From contig LNQR01000019.1 of NCBI GenBank assembly GCA_001541255.1, positions 1-64,000 of the forward strand: a DNA stretch of 64,000 bases. Direction: 5' to 3'. Below the pieces are notes generated by a model that ran no database searches, was not told the origin of the DNA, and saw only the letters and a list, made by a program, of their open reading frames with translations. This DNA is from Candidatus Magnetominusculus xianensis (GTDB taxonomy: Bacteria; Nitrospirota; Thermodesulfovibrionia; Thermodesulfovibrionales; Magnetobacteriaceae). Shown in pieces: positions 20,636 to 29,711 of the stretch. The position numbers and the translations under genes are program-made. How positions within the stretch are numbered: position 1 is the first letter of the stretch; each line of letters begins with the position of its first letter.

Positions 20636-21886
20636 TTATGTTCGATTGAGATTCGCCAGGTAATTAACTCTCTCCAAAACTGGCGGGTGGCTGTAGTGAA
20701 ACAACACATACAGGGGGTGCGGGTGGAGATTCGATAAGTTGTCCTTTGCCAGCTTCACTAGGACTGAGATCATCTTGTCAGACCTGCCTGTCAGTGCGGC
20801 GGCAAAGCGGTCAGCCTGTCTTTCGTATCTCCTTGAGGCGGCATTCGAAAAAGGTTTGAATGGAAACACCACTATGCCCGCTATAAAGCTTATGAGCAGG
20901 AGTTTTACAAAAAATGAATTCTCATCTATGTTAAAAATATCCAGCACCGCATCTGTCTTAAGAACAATATGAAAACAGTACAAGGCCGCCAGTGTCATAA
21001 CTTCATATGCGGCTATGAGTTTTAACAAATGACGTTTTCTCCAATGACCGGCCTCATGCGCCAATATGGCAAGAAGCTCCTCGTCGTCTACTTTTTCTAT
21101 CAGCGTGTCATACAGTATTATGCGCTTAACCTTCCCAATGCCTGTAAAGTAGGCGTTTGTATGCGTTGAGCGGCGCGAGGCGTCCATCTTAAACACGCTT
21201 TTCACCGTTATCCCTGCCCTGCCCATCATCTCCTGTATCTTCTCAACCATCGATTCTTCTGATATGGGCGTAAACTTGTTAAATAACGGCTCGATTATAT
21301 ACGGTGACACATACATAAGCGCTATACTAAATATAAAAAACACCACCCACACCCAAAGCCACCAGAAATCCGGGCTCCTCTGTATAACATATAACCCAAC
21401 TGCTATCAATGCCCCCATCAGGATTGTCGAAATCACCAGTGATTTTATCGAATCCGTCAGCCATACTCTCAACGTTGTCGTATTAAAGCCATACTTTTTC
21501 TCTATCTTAAACGTGCGCCACAGACTAAATGGAATCGACAGTATCGTCTCCCCATAGCTCAACAATAGAAAAAAGACCACCCCGCAATACATAAACGATA
21601 ACTTAAACGACATTACCCATGAACTATACGCGTTTAACAGACCGCCGAAGATAAATCCAATTACCACTATGTTATTAAACATGGACTCTACAACGCCAAA
21701 GCGCATGTTTTCTATCTGATAATCGCAGGTCTTCTTTAACAGGGCAGCATCAACGCTTCCCCTAAACCCATCAGGCACTACTGACCCCTTTGCTGTCATG
21801 TGCCTTATGTTTATGAACTCAAGATAATACCCGAAGCACTCCTTTAATATGTATGCCGTGAGGATTATAAAGAGCGGCGTGTTCAT
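20636..21886 (-). CDS. M48 family membrane zinc metalloprotease (Ste24/CAAX protease-like)
   Basis: 416 aa multi-pass membrane protein with several hydrophobic helices in residues 1-200 and a zinc site HEAGH at 277-281. The third ligand is expected in the conserved ERQADRFAA segment near 356. The layout matches the Ste24 branch rather than the shorter HtpX. Its ATG directly follows the TAA of the upstream Hsp70 gene, so translation is probably coupled. This ties a membrane quality-control protease to the atypical chaperone operon. Substrates are unknown; bacteria lack CAAX prenylation, so a general misfolded-membrane-protein role is more likely. Confidence 0.9.
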   Translation of the reverse strand: MNTPLFIILTAYILKECFGYYLEFINIRHMTAKGSVVPDGFRGSVDAALLKKTCDYQIENMRFGVVESMFNNIVVIGFIFGGLLNAYSSWVMSFKLSFMYCGVVFFLLLSYGETILSIPFSLWRTFKIEKKYGFNTTTLRVWLTDSIKSLVISTILMGALIAVGLYVIQRSPDFWWLWVWVVFFIFSIALMYVSPYIIEPLFNKFTPISEESMVEKIQEMMGRAGITVKSVFKMDASRRSTHTNAYFTGIGKVKRIILYDTLIEKVDDEELLAILAHEAGHWRKRHLLKLIAAYEVMTLAALYCFHIVLKTDAVLDIFNIDENSFFVKLLLISFIAGIVVFPFKPFSNAASRRYERQADRFAAALTGRSDKMISVLVKLAKDNLSNLHPHPLYVLFHYSHPPVLERVNYLANLNRT

Positions 21887-24766
21887 TTATTTTGCGGCAT
21901 CAGGTGCATGTTCTACGATAAGTCCTATCGGGAGGGATTCGCCAAATATTTCGTTTTCATCTGTGTTATCAAGCGGTGTCAGCTCCTCTATCTGCCTGAT
22001 AAAGCGTCCTGCCCATTTAGCTGGGGAACTACCTTGTTTATATGTCAGGAGTTTTTTTACGATTTCCCCGCGCAGGGCATCATCTATGTCCCGTGTCCTG
22101 TCTCCGGTTTTTCTGGCAAGCTGGGCAATTGCATATGCCGAATCCTCCGGTCTTGCATCGCTTACGGCAAGACATTCTCCAATCCACCTCTCTGCAGTCT
22201 CTTTCGTAACCTGCCTGTCCAGTTGGCCGTAAAAGCTCACCCTTGCCCCTAGTCTTGATAATGACCAGAAGTGGCTTCCCAGTACCCTGCCCTTTTCTTT
22301 TTTAATTATTACAAGCAGTTCGTCTCCTAGGGCCGTCTTTATCTGAGGACTAAGGTGTTCAAGACTTGATACAAGCATCCACAGCTCCACATATTCTGAA
22401 CTCTCAAGGCGCGGGCCTTTTTTCTTTTGCATGATAAACGGTGCTATGCGCTTATAGACAATGTCCTGATGCTGTGTGCTGAGTCCTCCGGCAACACGCC
22501 TCCACAGTATCCACCACTCGCTGCGGCACTGCCCGTTGCGCGAGTACTTCACCCCCTCAGAAAATTGCTTCCACAGTTCCTTTATCCTCCAGTCATCCAG
22601 TGGATGCCCAAAGCCGGGTCTCAACAGGAAGCCCGCAAGATTAAGCCACCGTGCCTCATGCCCCGGCGTAACCAGGCGCCTCTGGCGCAGTTGAATCAGC
22701 GTATCCCACATCTTTCTGATTGCAGGAAGAGGCCAGTCGGCCTTGTTATGAACCCCAAGCACACCCGGCAAGGCCCTCGGCAGGTCATCTGGATTTTGGC
22801 CAGTAAATGCGCCCTCTATAAGTTTGACTGCATCGTCAATGTTTGATTCATTGAGCGTGTGCAGGTCCCCGCGTGCCGACGGTGGTTGATTTGGCAGGTC
22901 TGGTCCTCTGCGTATGTCAAACGCAAGTTTCCACTTATGGGTTGTTGTCTTTGATTCGCACCACACGTCAAGCGTGCCGTATTCGTTTAGCCGTATGCCA
23001 AGTGATACGGGGATTGTGGCAGCAACGGCCTTTTTCCCGTAATTCAGGATAGTCTTTATCTGTGGGAGTTCTGTAAAGGAATCCCTGTCAGCACTGATAA
23101 TATCCCCCGGCCTGTCACCTGCCCGGTATGAAGAACAGTATACCGAAAAAGAAACAGGCGTGTTGGCGGCAACCTGGAACTCAGGCTCAAGTATATGCAG
23201 CTCTCCGCCTTCTTCAAATCCCCGCGGCACTATGCAGGCAGCAGCGATGAGGTCGTCATCAGAGCTTTCGCCGGTCTTCACGGCTATGTAGTATGCCTTG
23301 CCAAGCCCACCTGATATTTTTATCTTCTTTGTGGGGGAATTTACTCCTGAATCTACTGCCGCCTGCCTCTTTACAAGTCCATAGTACGCCGCACCCAAAG
23401 ATACCGCGTGGTCATACCTGTCGTTTTCAAGTATGTCTAGCGCCCAATCAGGCTTACCTCCAAACCAATGCCTCAGTCCATCGATGGCACACTGTCTGAT
23501 AAGCGGCGACTTGAAGACCCCGCCGTTAAATAACACCATATCAGGGCGCACGATGTCCACTCCACCGTCACTAACTACGGGAAGCGCCGGATTTACTGCA
23601 TGTCTTTTCAAAAACGAGGCAAGATGCCTCATCACTGCCGTATCAGTCACGTATGGAAGACCTAGCTCCTGAAATCCTGTGCGCTTGTCCTTAGTAATCT
23701 CGTCTGACTTATCGACCTGCTGGAAGAATCCTTCTAAAGTCACGCGCCTTACGTCTTCATAGGTGATCTGTCCTTTTACAGCGCCGCCTATGACGCTGCG
23801 CCCTGTACCAAGAATGGAAATGTCAACAGCCCCTGGTGTCTCAGCTCTTCCTTGCGTATCACAAAGGAGCTGTTCCTTTGCTGCCCTGCACTGCTCAGAC
23901 AGCGACACCCAGCCCTGAATGCCAAGCGTGCGTTTCCCTCCAGGTAATATTCGCGCCTCCATCTCCATTGCCAGGGCAAGGTCCATGTTATCACCGCCTA
24001 GCATCAGATGGTCTCCAACTGCCATTCGCTGAAACACCGGAAGACCGCCAAGCTCCTTCAGCGTGATAAGATTAAAGTCCGTCGTCCCGCCGCCAACATC
24101 AAAAACAAGGATCAGTTGGTATAATTTAATGAACTCCTGCCAGTTTTCTTCATGCACAGAAAGCCATGAGTAAAAAGCCGCCTGCGGCTCTTCAAGCATT
24201 GAGAATGTCCTAATGCCCGCTATTTTTGCCGCCTCAGAGGTCAACTCCCTTGCAGATTCGTCAAACGACGCCGGTATGGTGATTACAACAGTCTGATTTT
24301 CCAGTTTATGCTTTACATCTCCACGGGCAATACAGTAGTCCCACGCCTCTTTGATGTGTCTCAGGTAGCGGCTTGACGCCTCAACAGGTGAGAGCTTCCC
24401 ACCGGCTGAGTCTTGCCTTCCCCAGGGTAAAATCGGAGATTTGCGCCCTACGCGGCTGTGGCAGAGCCATGACTTTGCCGATGTGACAAGATTTAACGGT
24501 GCCATAGCGCCTTTCACCCTGGCATACTCGCCAACAATACCGGACGTGTCTTTTGACCACGGCAGTACACACGAAGTGAGTTCGTATTGGGTTGGCAGAT
24601 ATAAAAATGACGGCAGCTGGGGGCATTCCTTAACCTGTCCTTCGCCTGTCAACTGTGGGATTTCAAATATGTGTATCTCTTCGCCGACCTCTGTATCGGC
24701 ATACGAGACTGAGGAGTTTGTCGTGCCAAGGTCTATGCCTATGATATATCGGGAGCGCCCTGACAC
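21887..24766 (-). CDS. Large atypical Hsp70 with C-terminal DUF3731-like extension
   Basis: 959 aa Hsp70-family protein. The actin-like ATPase domain is at about 1-430, with IGIDLGTTNSSVSY, FDVGGGTTDFNL and VLFNGGVFKS. A beta-rich region comes next, then a C-terminal extension of about 350 residues (DWPLPAIRKMWDTLI, PGFGHPLDDWRIKELW) resembling DUF3731. It lacks a recognisable DnaK peptide lid and EEVD-type tail. GTG 24766 (VSGRSRYIIG) is chosen as start: it overlaps the upstream Hsp70 stop as TAGTG behind AGAGG. A longer frame to 24814 would add 16 unrelated residues. It is cotranscribed with the partner Hsp70, DUF2760 and M48 genes. No dnaJ or grpE is nearby. Confidence 0.88.
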   Translation of the reverse strand: MSGRSRYIIGIDLGTTNSSVSYADTEVGEEIHIFEIPQLTGEGQVKECPQLPSFLYLPTQYELTSCVLPWSKDTSGIVGEYARVKGAMAPLNLVTSAKSWLCHSRVGRKSPILPWGRQDSAGGKLSPVEASSRYLRHIKEAWDYCIARGDVKHKLENQTVVITIPASFDESARELTSEAAKIAGIRTFSMLEEPQAAFYSWLSVHEENWQEFIKLYQLILVFDVGGGTTDFNLITLKELGGLPVFQRMAVGDHLMLGGDNMDLALAMEMEARILPGGKRTLGIQGWVSLSEQCRAAKEQLLCDTQGRAETPGAVDISILGTGRSVIGGAVKGQITYEDVRRVTLEGFFQQVDKSDEITKDKRTGFQELGLPYVTDTAVMRHLASFLKRHAVNPALPVVSDGGVDIVRPDMVLFNGGVFKSPLIRQCAIDGLRHWFGGKPDWALDILENDRYDHAVSLGAAYYGLVKRQAAVDSGVNSPTKKIKISGGLGKAYYIAVKTGESSDDDLIAAACIVPRGFEEGGELHILEPEFQVAANTPVSFSVYCSSYRAGDRPGDIISADRDSFTELPQIKTILNYGKKAVAATIPVSLGIRLNEYGTLDVWCESKTTTHKWKLAFDIRRGPDLPNQPPSARGDLHTLNESNIDDAVKLIEGAFTGQNPDDLPRALPGVLGVHNKADWPLPAIRKMWDTLIQLRQRRLVTPGHEARWLNLAGFLLRPGFGHPLDDWRIKELWKQFSEGVKYSRNGQCRSEWWILWRRVAGGLSTQHQDIVYKRIAPFIMQKKKGPRLESSEYVELWMLVSSLEHLSPQIKTALGDELLVIIKKEKGRVLGSHFWSLSRLGARVSFYGQLDRQVTKETAERWIGECLAVSDARPEDSAYAIAQLARKTGDRTRDIDDALRGEIVKKLLTYKQGSSPAKWAGRFIRQIEELTPLDNTDENEIFGESLPIGLIVEHAPDAAK

Positions 24767-26607
24767 TAATCCTCTTGCCGGCCCTCTTGCCGGACACTGA
24801 ACTCGAGCTTCCACTTGCGCTGTCCCTCAAGCGCCTCACACCACAGTTCAAGCGTCCCTATCTCTGTCAGATAACTATGAATCTTCACTGGCACCACAGC
24901 ACCCTCACTTCCACCGGCGTTTCCATCTGCCTCAAGTGTGGCCTCTAATGAGGCAAGCTCTGACAGCTCTGTCTCATCCCATTCGTCAAGCACCTGCCCG
25001 GGCGTGTCTTCTTTTCTGATGTTTGAGCCAAAAAATCTGAACACCGACTGCTCACCGACAACAAGGCCAAACACATGCCCTGCAATACCCGTATCTGTGC
25101 CCTCTTCCATCCCAAACGGCACAACGCAGACGGCCTTAACCGGCGTGGGCATCCCCGGCACAGCCGGCATAGAGGTCTCAACCCCAATGTAGTAAGCCCG
25201 CCCCGCACCGCCTCTTACCCTGATGCCCTTTCCTCTTTTTGTAAACCCATAGTAGGCAGCCCCATTGGCAACGGCAGTATCGGGGTCATCTCCGGCAAGC
25301 AGTGTTACTGCCTGGGCGCCTTCTGCCTCTAACCACCCGCTGAGGACTTCCCTGACCCGCTCCCGCAGCGATATACCCTTTGTTACGCCGCCGTTAAATA
25401 ATATCTTCGTGGGATGAATAAATGACTTTTCAGTCTCTTTAGCCCCAAGGTGCTGCTTAAGGAATTTTGATAAAAACTTCGTCACCGCCGAGTCAGACGA
25501 ATACTGAAGGCCAAGTTCTTTAAAGCCCGACGCGCGTCTCTCGATGGGGTTGTCTTTAATAGTGCATTTGGGGAAGAATCCTTCCACAATTGATTGCTCT
25601 ACCTCTTGTCTTTCCAGAACGGTCTTTATTGTGCCGCCAACGACAGACCGCCCGCGCCCAAGCACTACGATATCTGCACTGGCACACGCAGTGTCGCTGA
25701 GTATCTTTTCCTTTGCGTCGCGGCAGCTGTGAATCAGGCCCAGCATCTGATGTGAATCAATGTTTACTCCTTCGTCGTTAAATTTCTTTTTAACCGCATA
25801 GGCAAGCGTAAGGTCCATGTTATCGCCGCCAAGCAGTATATGGTCACCAACGGCGATTCTCTTTAAGACCAGCTCGCCGTCTTCCTCACACACCTCAATA
25901 AGGCTGAAATCTGTCGTTCCGCCCCCTATATCACACACCACGACTATATCGCCAACCGCAACATCCTTCCTCCAGCCATCGGCATTCCCATTTACCCAGG
26001 CGTAAAAGGCACTCAGCGGTTCCTCAATCAGATTAACATCGGCAAGACCTGCGGCGGCGGCGGCCTTCACTGTAAGTTCACGCGCGGCGGCGTCAAACGA
26101 TGCGGGGACAGTAAGGTAAATGTCCTGTGCCTCCAGTTCATTTGCTTTGTCTGTGGAGGCCATAGTGTGGTTCCACGCCAGCCGTATATGATTTAAGTAT
26201 GCCGCTGATACCGCTACTGGAGAGAGCTTCTCAGCCGCGTCTGTAACGTTCCACGGCAGTATAGGGGAGTTCCTGTCAACCCCTGAATGACACAGCCACG
26301 ACTTTGCCGAGGAAATGACGCGGGTTGGGGCCTGTGCGCCGCGCGTAAGGGCATACTTGCCGGTGACATTTTTCATAGCTTCAGGTGCAGCCCACGGCAG
26401 CTTATAACTTATCTCAGGCCTTTCAGACTCAAGCGGCATATATAGAAACGACGGCAACGACTGTAGCTTTTCTACCATTCCAATGTCTGTAACCTGCGGT
26501 ATTTCAAAGAGATTACACTGAGTATCGTCCTTCAGTGTATCTATATACGAAACGACACAGTTGGTCGTCCCTAAATCTATTCCAACTATAAATGGTGAAT
26601 TTTTCAT
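24766..26607 (-). CDS. Atypical Hsp70 family protein (short form)
   Basis: 613 aa, mostly the Hsp70 ATPase domain: IVGIDLGTTNCVVSY at 7-21, CDIGGGTTDF near 228, and ILFNGGVTKG near 400. About 180 residues follow, with a beta-sandwich-like segment ending ELWCEALEGQRKWKLEF, and no helical lid. It is clearly paralogous to the larger downstream Hsp70: both contain FEIPQ, SAKSWLCH and N/K-SPILPW motifs. The stop overlaps the next start by one base. A CAGGAG site precedes ATG. The pair probably works as a dedicated chaperone unit, but client proteins are unknown. Confidence 0.88.
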   Translation of the reverse strand: MKNSPFIVGIDLGTTNCVVSYIDTLKDDTQCNLFEIPQVTDIGMVEKLQSLPSFLYMPLESERPEISYKLPWAAPEAMKNVTGKYALTRGAQAPTRVISSAKSWLCHSGVDRNSPILPWNVTDAAEKLSPVAVSAAYLNHIRLAWNHTMASTDKANELEAQDIYLTVPASFDAAARELTVKAAAAAGLADVNLIEEPLSAFYAWVNGNADGWRKDVAVGDIVVVCDIGGGTTDFSLIEVCEEDGELVLKRIAVGDHILLGGDNMDLTLAYAVKKKFNDEGVNIDSHQMLGLIHSCRDAKEKILSDTACASADIVVLGRGRSVVGGTIKTVLERQEVEQSIVEGFFPKCTIKDNPIERRASGFKELGLQYSSDSAVTKFLSKFLKQHLGAKETEKSFIHPTKILFNGGVTKGISLRERVREVLSGWLEAEGAQAVTLLAGDDPDTAVANGAAYYGFTKRGKGIRVRGGAGRAYYIGVETSMPAVPGMPTPVKAVCVVPFGMEEGTDTGIAGHVFGLVVGEQSVFRFFGSNIRKEDTPGQVLDEWDETELSELASLEATLEADGNAGGSEGAVVPVKIHSYLTEIGTLELWCEALEGQRKWKLEFSVRQEGRQED

Positions 26608-26663
26608 CGGTAACTCCTGTAAAAGGCGGGAATTTTATCGGGAACACATCTCAATTTAACACA

Positions 26664-27305
26664 TTAAAGGATTTCAACCTCTGCAGGCTCTACAATGCTG
26701 AGGTCCTGACCGCCGGAAATCTCAGGCAAAGACGTCTTAACAACACGCCAGCCACAGTGCCTCAGCACACCGCGAAACGGGGGCTGCCCTGTAACATTGC
26801 CCGTTAGTCTGACTGCCGATGGGTCAAAGCCTGCCTCCACCGTTACATCATTACCTTCGGGTTCGTGCCTGACTGGTTCGATTTTTATATATTCCGTAAT
26901 GGCCTCCCTGCATCCTGAGTGAATCGCCCTAACTGCGTTGCCAATTTGAGCGTCGCTGAATCCGCTGACATCCTCCTGAAGGAAGTCTATCAGGCGCCCC
27001 TTTTTCTGCAAGATCATAAGTGTTTGGGCGGATTTAGGCTCGAAGGCGGGCGCTGCCTGAATCTCAGGTACTGCCTTAACTTCAGGCACTGCCTCATTAG
27101 GCAGTATCTCATTCACTGAAGAATTCGCAACCATAGAGCTTACCACGCCATATATAACCGCCGACATGATAATACCAAGGGCAACAAAAATCCCCACAAG
27201 TAATACCTTCTCAACGCTCAGACTAATCGCAATAAACGCTAACAAGGCCGCAGAACCAGTCATGAGCGCCGCAATAACTACAAAAAGTTTCTTCTTGTCC
27301 AGCAC
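26664..27305 (-). CDS. DUF2760 domain membrane protein
   Basis: 213 aa. Two N-terminal membrane helices (about 7-30 and 34-58) are followed by a variable, proline- and glutamate-rich linker. A soluble domain of about 120 residues then starts ALMILQ-like (TLMILQKKGRLIDFLQEDV) and ends GGQDLSIVEPAEVEIL, the DUF2760 signature. The family has no known function but commonly sits beside Hsp70-like genes, as here, 56 bp upstream of the first Hsp70. It could anchor the chaperone pair at the inner membrane; this is inference from order only. Confidence 0.82.
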   Translation of the reverse strand: MLDKKKLFVVIAALMTGSAALLAFIAISLSVEKVLLVGIFVALGIIMSAVIYGVVSSMVANSSVNEILPNEAVPEVKAVPEIQAAPAFEPKSAQTLMILQKKGRLIDFLQEDVSGFSDAQIGNAVRAIHSGCREAITEYIKIEPVRHEPEGNDVTVEAGFDPSAVRLTGNVTGQPPFRGVLRHCGWRVVKTSLPEISGGQDLSIVEPAEVEIL

Positions 27306-27390
27306 AGTGGTACTATAACAACATTACGTGGGTATTGTCAATATTTTGGAGACTGTTGGTCAGGGCGTCAAAGTGGGGGGGAGTCTTTTT

Positions 27391-28518
27391 CTAATTAGTA
27401 TCGCCTGTCACGGTCAATTCGGGCTTATCTGCCTCTGGTTGCTGCATATTTAACACATCAACGGCACCAATACTGCCTCCATCACTTGATCCACCTGATT
27501 CACCGCTGTAGGAGAATGTCTCAGCACCGGCTACAACTGTGCCGTTCAGCTCTTTTTCGCCTGTCAATGCAGTTGGTGTGGCAGCCATGTTTTTGACATC
27601 TGGCTTTTCAGGTGTTTGCACAGGCACATCTGCCGACTGAACTTCTGCTGGAGTTGGGGCTGCTGCTGGGCTTTCAGATTTGCTTGAGTCAAGCGGTGGC
27701 TTTTGCCCGGCTGATTTAGCCTTTTCTACGGCTGTCTTTAGAGACTTAAGCGATGCTGTCATTGCCTTCATCTTTTGTACGGCCTTGGACATATCCTTTA
27801 GTTCCGGCTTATTTATTACTGGTGCCTGCGGCTGGGTTTGGGTACTTGCCTCAGCGGTTGACATATTTAATATGTTCATTGACTCTTTTATTTTGTCAGA
27901 TGGTTTTTTGGTTGTTTTTTTTGTATCCGGTAATTTTGAGACGGCCTTTTTCTCGACTATAACTGGCGTTTTTTCTGAGTTTTTTGCACTGTCAGGCTGA
28001 AGGTCAGGCGACTTTCCATTTCTTAGTGCCTGGTTGTCACTGCTGCCAACTGAACTGGTTACAGCAGTATTCCCTTCTTTGGCAGCACTGAATATTTTTG
28101 CCGAAGAATATACGATAACGGCCAAAAAAGCCAAGAACACTATCAAATAAACCAAATGGCGCGTGTAATCTGTAGTGTTGTTCTCAAGCAAGTTTGTTGG
28201 CTGCTTTGCCGGTTGTTCTGGCCCGCCGGTATCAATTTTTACGCTGCTAGCATATTTAGAGGTATTTAATTTAACTTGTGATTTAACTGGATAAAATCCA
28301 TCCTCCTGTAAAATCCTCAAACCCTCTGTACTGTCCATATTTAAGGACTCTAAATATACGCGGATATAACCTTTTGTGAATACTTCACAGGGCAATGCCT
28401 TAAAGTCTTCGTCTTCCAATGCCTTCAGATAGGACAGCTTTATCATTGTCGTTGCGGATACATCCTCCAATGACAAATTCGCCGCCTGACGGCTTTTTCT
28501 GAGATAGTCCCCTATCAC
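27391..28518 (-). CDS. RodZ-like membrane protein with N-terminal helix-turn-helix
   Basis: 375 aa. The N-terminal Cro/RodZ-type HTH (GDYLRKSRQAANLSLEDVSA to KGYIRVYLESL, about 1-70) is followed by a linker, one membrane helix near 127-147 (LVYLIVFLAFLAVIVYSS) and a long Ala/Pro/Lys/Ser-rich extracytoplasmic tail. The DUF4115 domain usual at the RodZ C-terminus is not recognisable. RodZ proteins link MreB to the envelope and set cell shape. The start is GTG 28518, only about 11 bases after the predicted transcription start, with a weak ribosome binding site (GGTTGG). Confidence 0.78.
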   Translation of the reverse strand: MIGDYLRKSRQAANLSLEDVSATTMIKLSYLKALEDEDFKALPCEVFTKGYIRVYLESLNMDSTEGLRILQEDGFYPVKSQVKLNTSKYASSVKIDTGGPEQPAKQPTNLLENNTTDYTRHLVYLIVFLAFLAVIVYSSAKIFSAAKEGNTAVTSSVGSSDNQALRNGKSPDLQPDSAKNSEKTPVIVEKKAVSKLPDTKKTTKKPSDKIKESMNILNMSTAEASTQTQPQAPVINKPELKDMSKAVQKMKAMTASLKSLKTAVEKAKSAGQKPPLDSSKSESPAAAPTPAEVQSADVPVQTPEKPDVKNMAATPTALTGEKELNGTVVAGAETFSYSGESGGSSDGGSIGAVDVLNMQQPEADKPELTVTGDTN

Positions 28519-28535
28519 TATACCAACCCATACAT

Positions 28536-28564
28536 ATTATAATTGTATGATTTAATAAAGTCAA
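28536..28564 (-). promoter_or_regulatory. Sigma-70-type promoter of the RodZ-like gene
   Basis: On the minus strand, TTGACT (28564-28559) and TATAAT (28541-28536) are separated by 17 bases, a near-consensus housekeeping promoter. The predicted start of transcription is near 28529, giving a very short leader before GTG 28518. Confidence 0.75.
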
Positions 28565-28607
28565 ATTATTTTTTCATGACTGCTCACGGCAGCTCTTATT
28601 AATCTGC

Positions 28608-28733
28608 TCAACACGAATGAAACGTAAACAGGTGCGTAAATAACTCATCAGGGGAGTCGAAGACTACGCCGCAGTGCGGGCAGTTTTCTCTAAAACCGCC
28701 GTTGGGTGTGTCTTTCGGCCTGCATTCCAGCAT
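28608..28733 (-). CDS. Tiny C2H2-type zinc-finger-like protein (41 aa)
   Basis: A 41-codon frame begins with ATG 28733, three bases after the stop of the RsbW-like kinase gene, and ends TGA at 28608. Its C-terminal half reads CPHCGVVFDSPDELFTHL then FTFHSC. This gives C-x2-C-x12-H-x4-H with hydrophobic residues at the usual finger positions, plus extra cysteines at residues 4 and 41. The spacing matches a classical C2H2 finger, which is uncommon in bacteria. No clear ribosome binding site of its own is seen (coupling to the kinase stop is likely). Function unknown; it could bind nucleic acid or modulate the kinase. Confidence 0.6.
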   Translation of the reverse strand: MLECRPKDTPNGGFRENCPHCGVVFDSPDELFTHLFTFHSC

Positions 28734-28736
28734 GTT

Positions 28737-29168
28737 TCACGCGGTGCGGGCAACGGTAAATCTCAGAATATTTTTACCGTCTTCGCGGCTGTAACTAACA
28801 TCATCCATAAGCTGTTTCATAAAAAAAATCCCAAGCCCGCCTATCTTTCTATTGTCTATATCGGCTTCTAAATCAGGTTCGGCAACAGCCGTCGAATCAA
28901 ACGGCACACCCTCATCTATTAACTCAACATGCAAATCCCCTGCCTCATCCACCTTTATAACCATTTCGGCAGTGCCGGGGGGCTGCCCTTCATAGGCATA
29001 TGATGCAATATTAACAAATGCCTCCTCAATAACTAACTCAACCTCCCCTACCCGCTCGGCTGTGAATCCATGGGCGTGGGCGCATGAGGCGGCAGCATCC
29101 AAAAACTCACGCAGGTGGTCAAGCGCTGCCGGAAGTTTAACCTCTGATATAACTATCAATTCTGGCAT
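28737..29168 (-). CDS. RsbW/SpoIIAB-like anti-sigma serine kinase
   Basis: 143 aa GHKL ATPase of the small cytosolic switch-kinase type. N-box: VELVIEEAFVNIASYAYEG. G1: LIDEGVPFD. G2: GGLGIFFMKQLMDDVSY. Such kinases phosphorylate STAS antagonists and often hold a sigma factor or phosphatase. ATG 29168 (MPELIVISEV) has GAGAAG upstream and fits family length; ATG 29195 would add nine residues. No sigma factor or STAS gene is adjacent. A tiny zinc-finger gene follows 3 bp after its stop and the peroxiredoxin gene lies upstream. Confidence 0.85.
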   Translation of the reverse strand: MPELIVISEVKLPAALDHLREFLDAAASCAHAHGFTAERVGEVELVIEEAFVNIASYAYEGQPPGTAEMVIKVDEAGDLHVELIDEGVPFDSTAVAEPDLEADIDNRKIGGLGIFFMKQLMDDVSYSREDGKNILRFTVARTA

Positions 29169-29211
29169 ATTTGGCTTCTCAAATATTTTGGGCATTTCGG
29201 GCTATTGGGCT

Positions 29212-29688
29212 TCACTGTGAAATCCTCTTCAGGTCTTCTACAACTCTCAGTGCGTGGCCTTTGGCCTTGACCGCTTTGTAGTGTTTTATTATCGTGCCGT
29301 CATGGGCTATTATCACAGTTGAGCGGATTGTCCCCGTTGTTGTCTTCCCGTATGAGGTCTTCTGCCCCCATGCGCCGTAGAGTTCCATTACCTTGTGCTG
29401 CGGGTCACTCAAGAGCGGAAAATTAAGCGCATATTTCTCTTTGAACTTCTTATGGCTTTCCAGTGAATCAGCGCTCACACCCGCCACACGGGCATACGGA
29501 AGGATTATATTTAAGCTGTCTCTGAAGTCACATGCCTCTTGTGTGCAGCCCGGGGTGTTATCTCTTGGATAGAAATATAGTACAAGATGTTTGGCCTCTT
29601 GCAATAAATCGCTCAGTTGAAAATCCCTCTCCTGACCATTTGCATCTATTCCCGCTAATGTAAACTCAACAGCCTTTTGCCCTTCCAT
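29212..29688 (-). CDS. bcp: Thiol peroxiredoxin, Bcp/PrxQ type
   Basis: 158 aa thioredoxin-fold peroxidase that reduces H2O2 and alkyl hydroperoxides with thioredoxin. YFYPRDNTPGCTQEACDFRD carries the peroxidatic cysteine (PGCT) and, five residues later, the resolving cysteine (EAC) typical of the alpha PrxQ subtype. The family motif SADSLESHKKFKEKYALNFP is also present. Normal length. It lies in an operon-like run with cupin and pepA upstream and the RsbW-like kinase downstream. Confidence 0.95.
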   Translation of the reverse strand: MEGQKAVEFTLAGIDANGQERDFQLSDLLQEAKHLVLYFYPRDNTPGCTQEACDFRDSLNIILPYARVAGVSADSLESHKKFKEKYALNFPLLSDPQHKVMELYGAWGQKTSYGKTTTGTIRSTVIIAHDGTIIKHYKAVKAKGHALRVVEDLKRISQ

Positions 29689-29711
29689 TTGGCATCCCCC
29701 CTATCAGTCTC

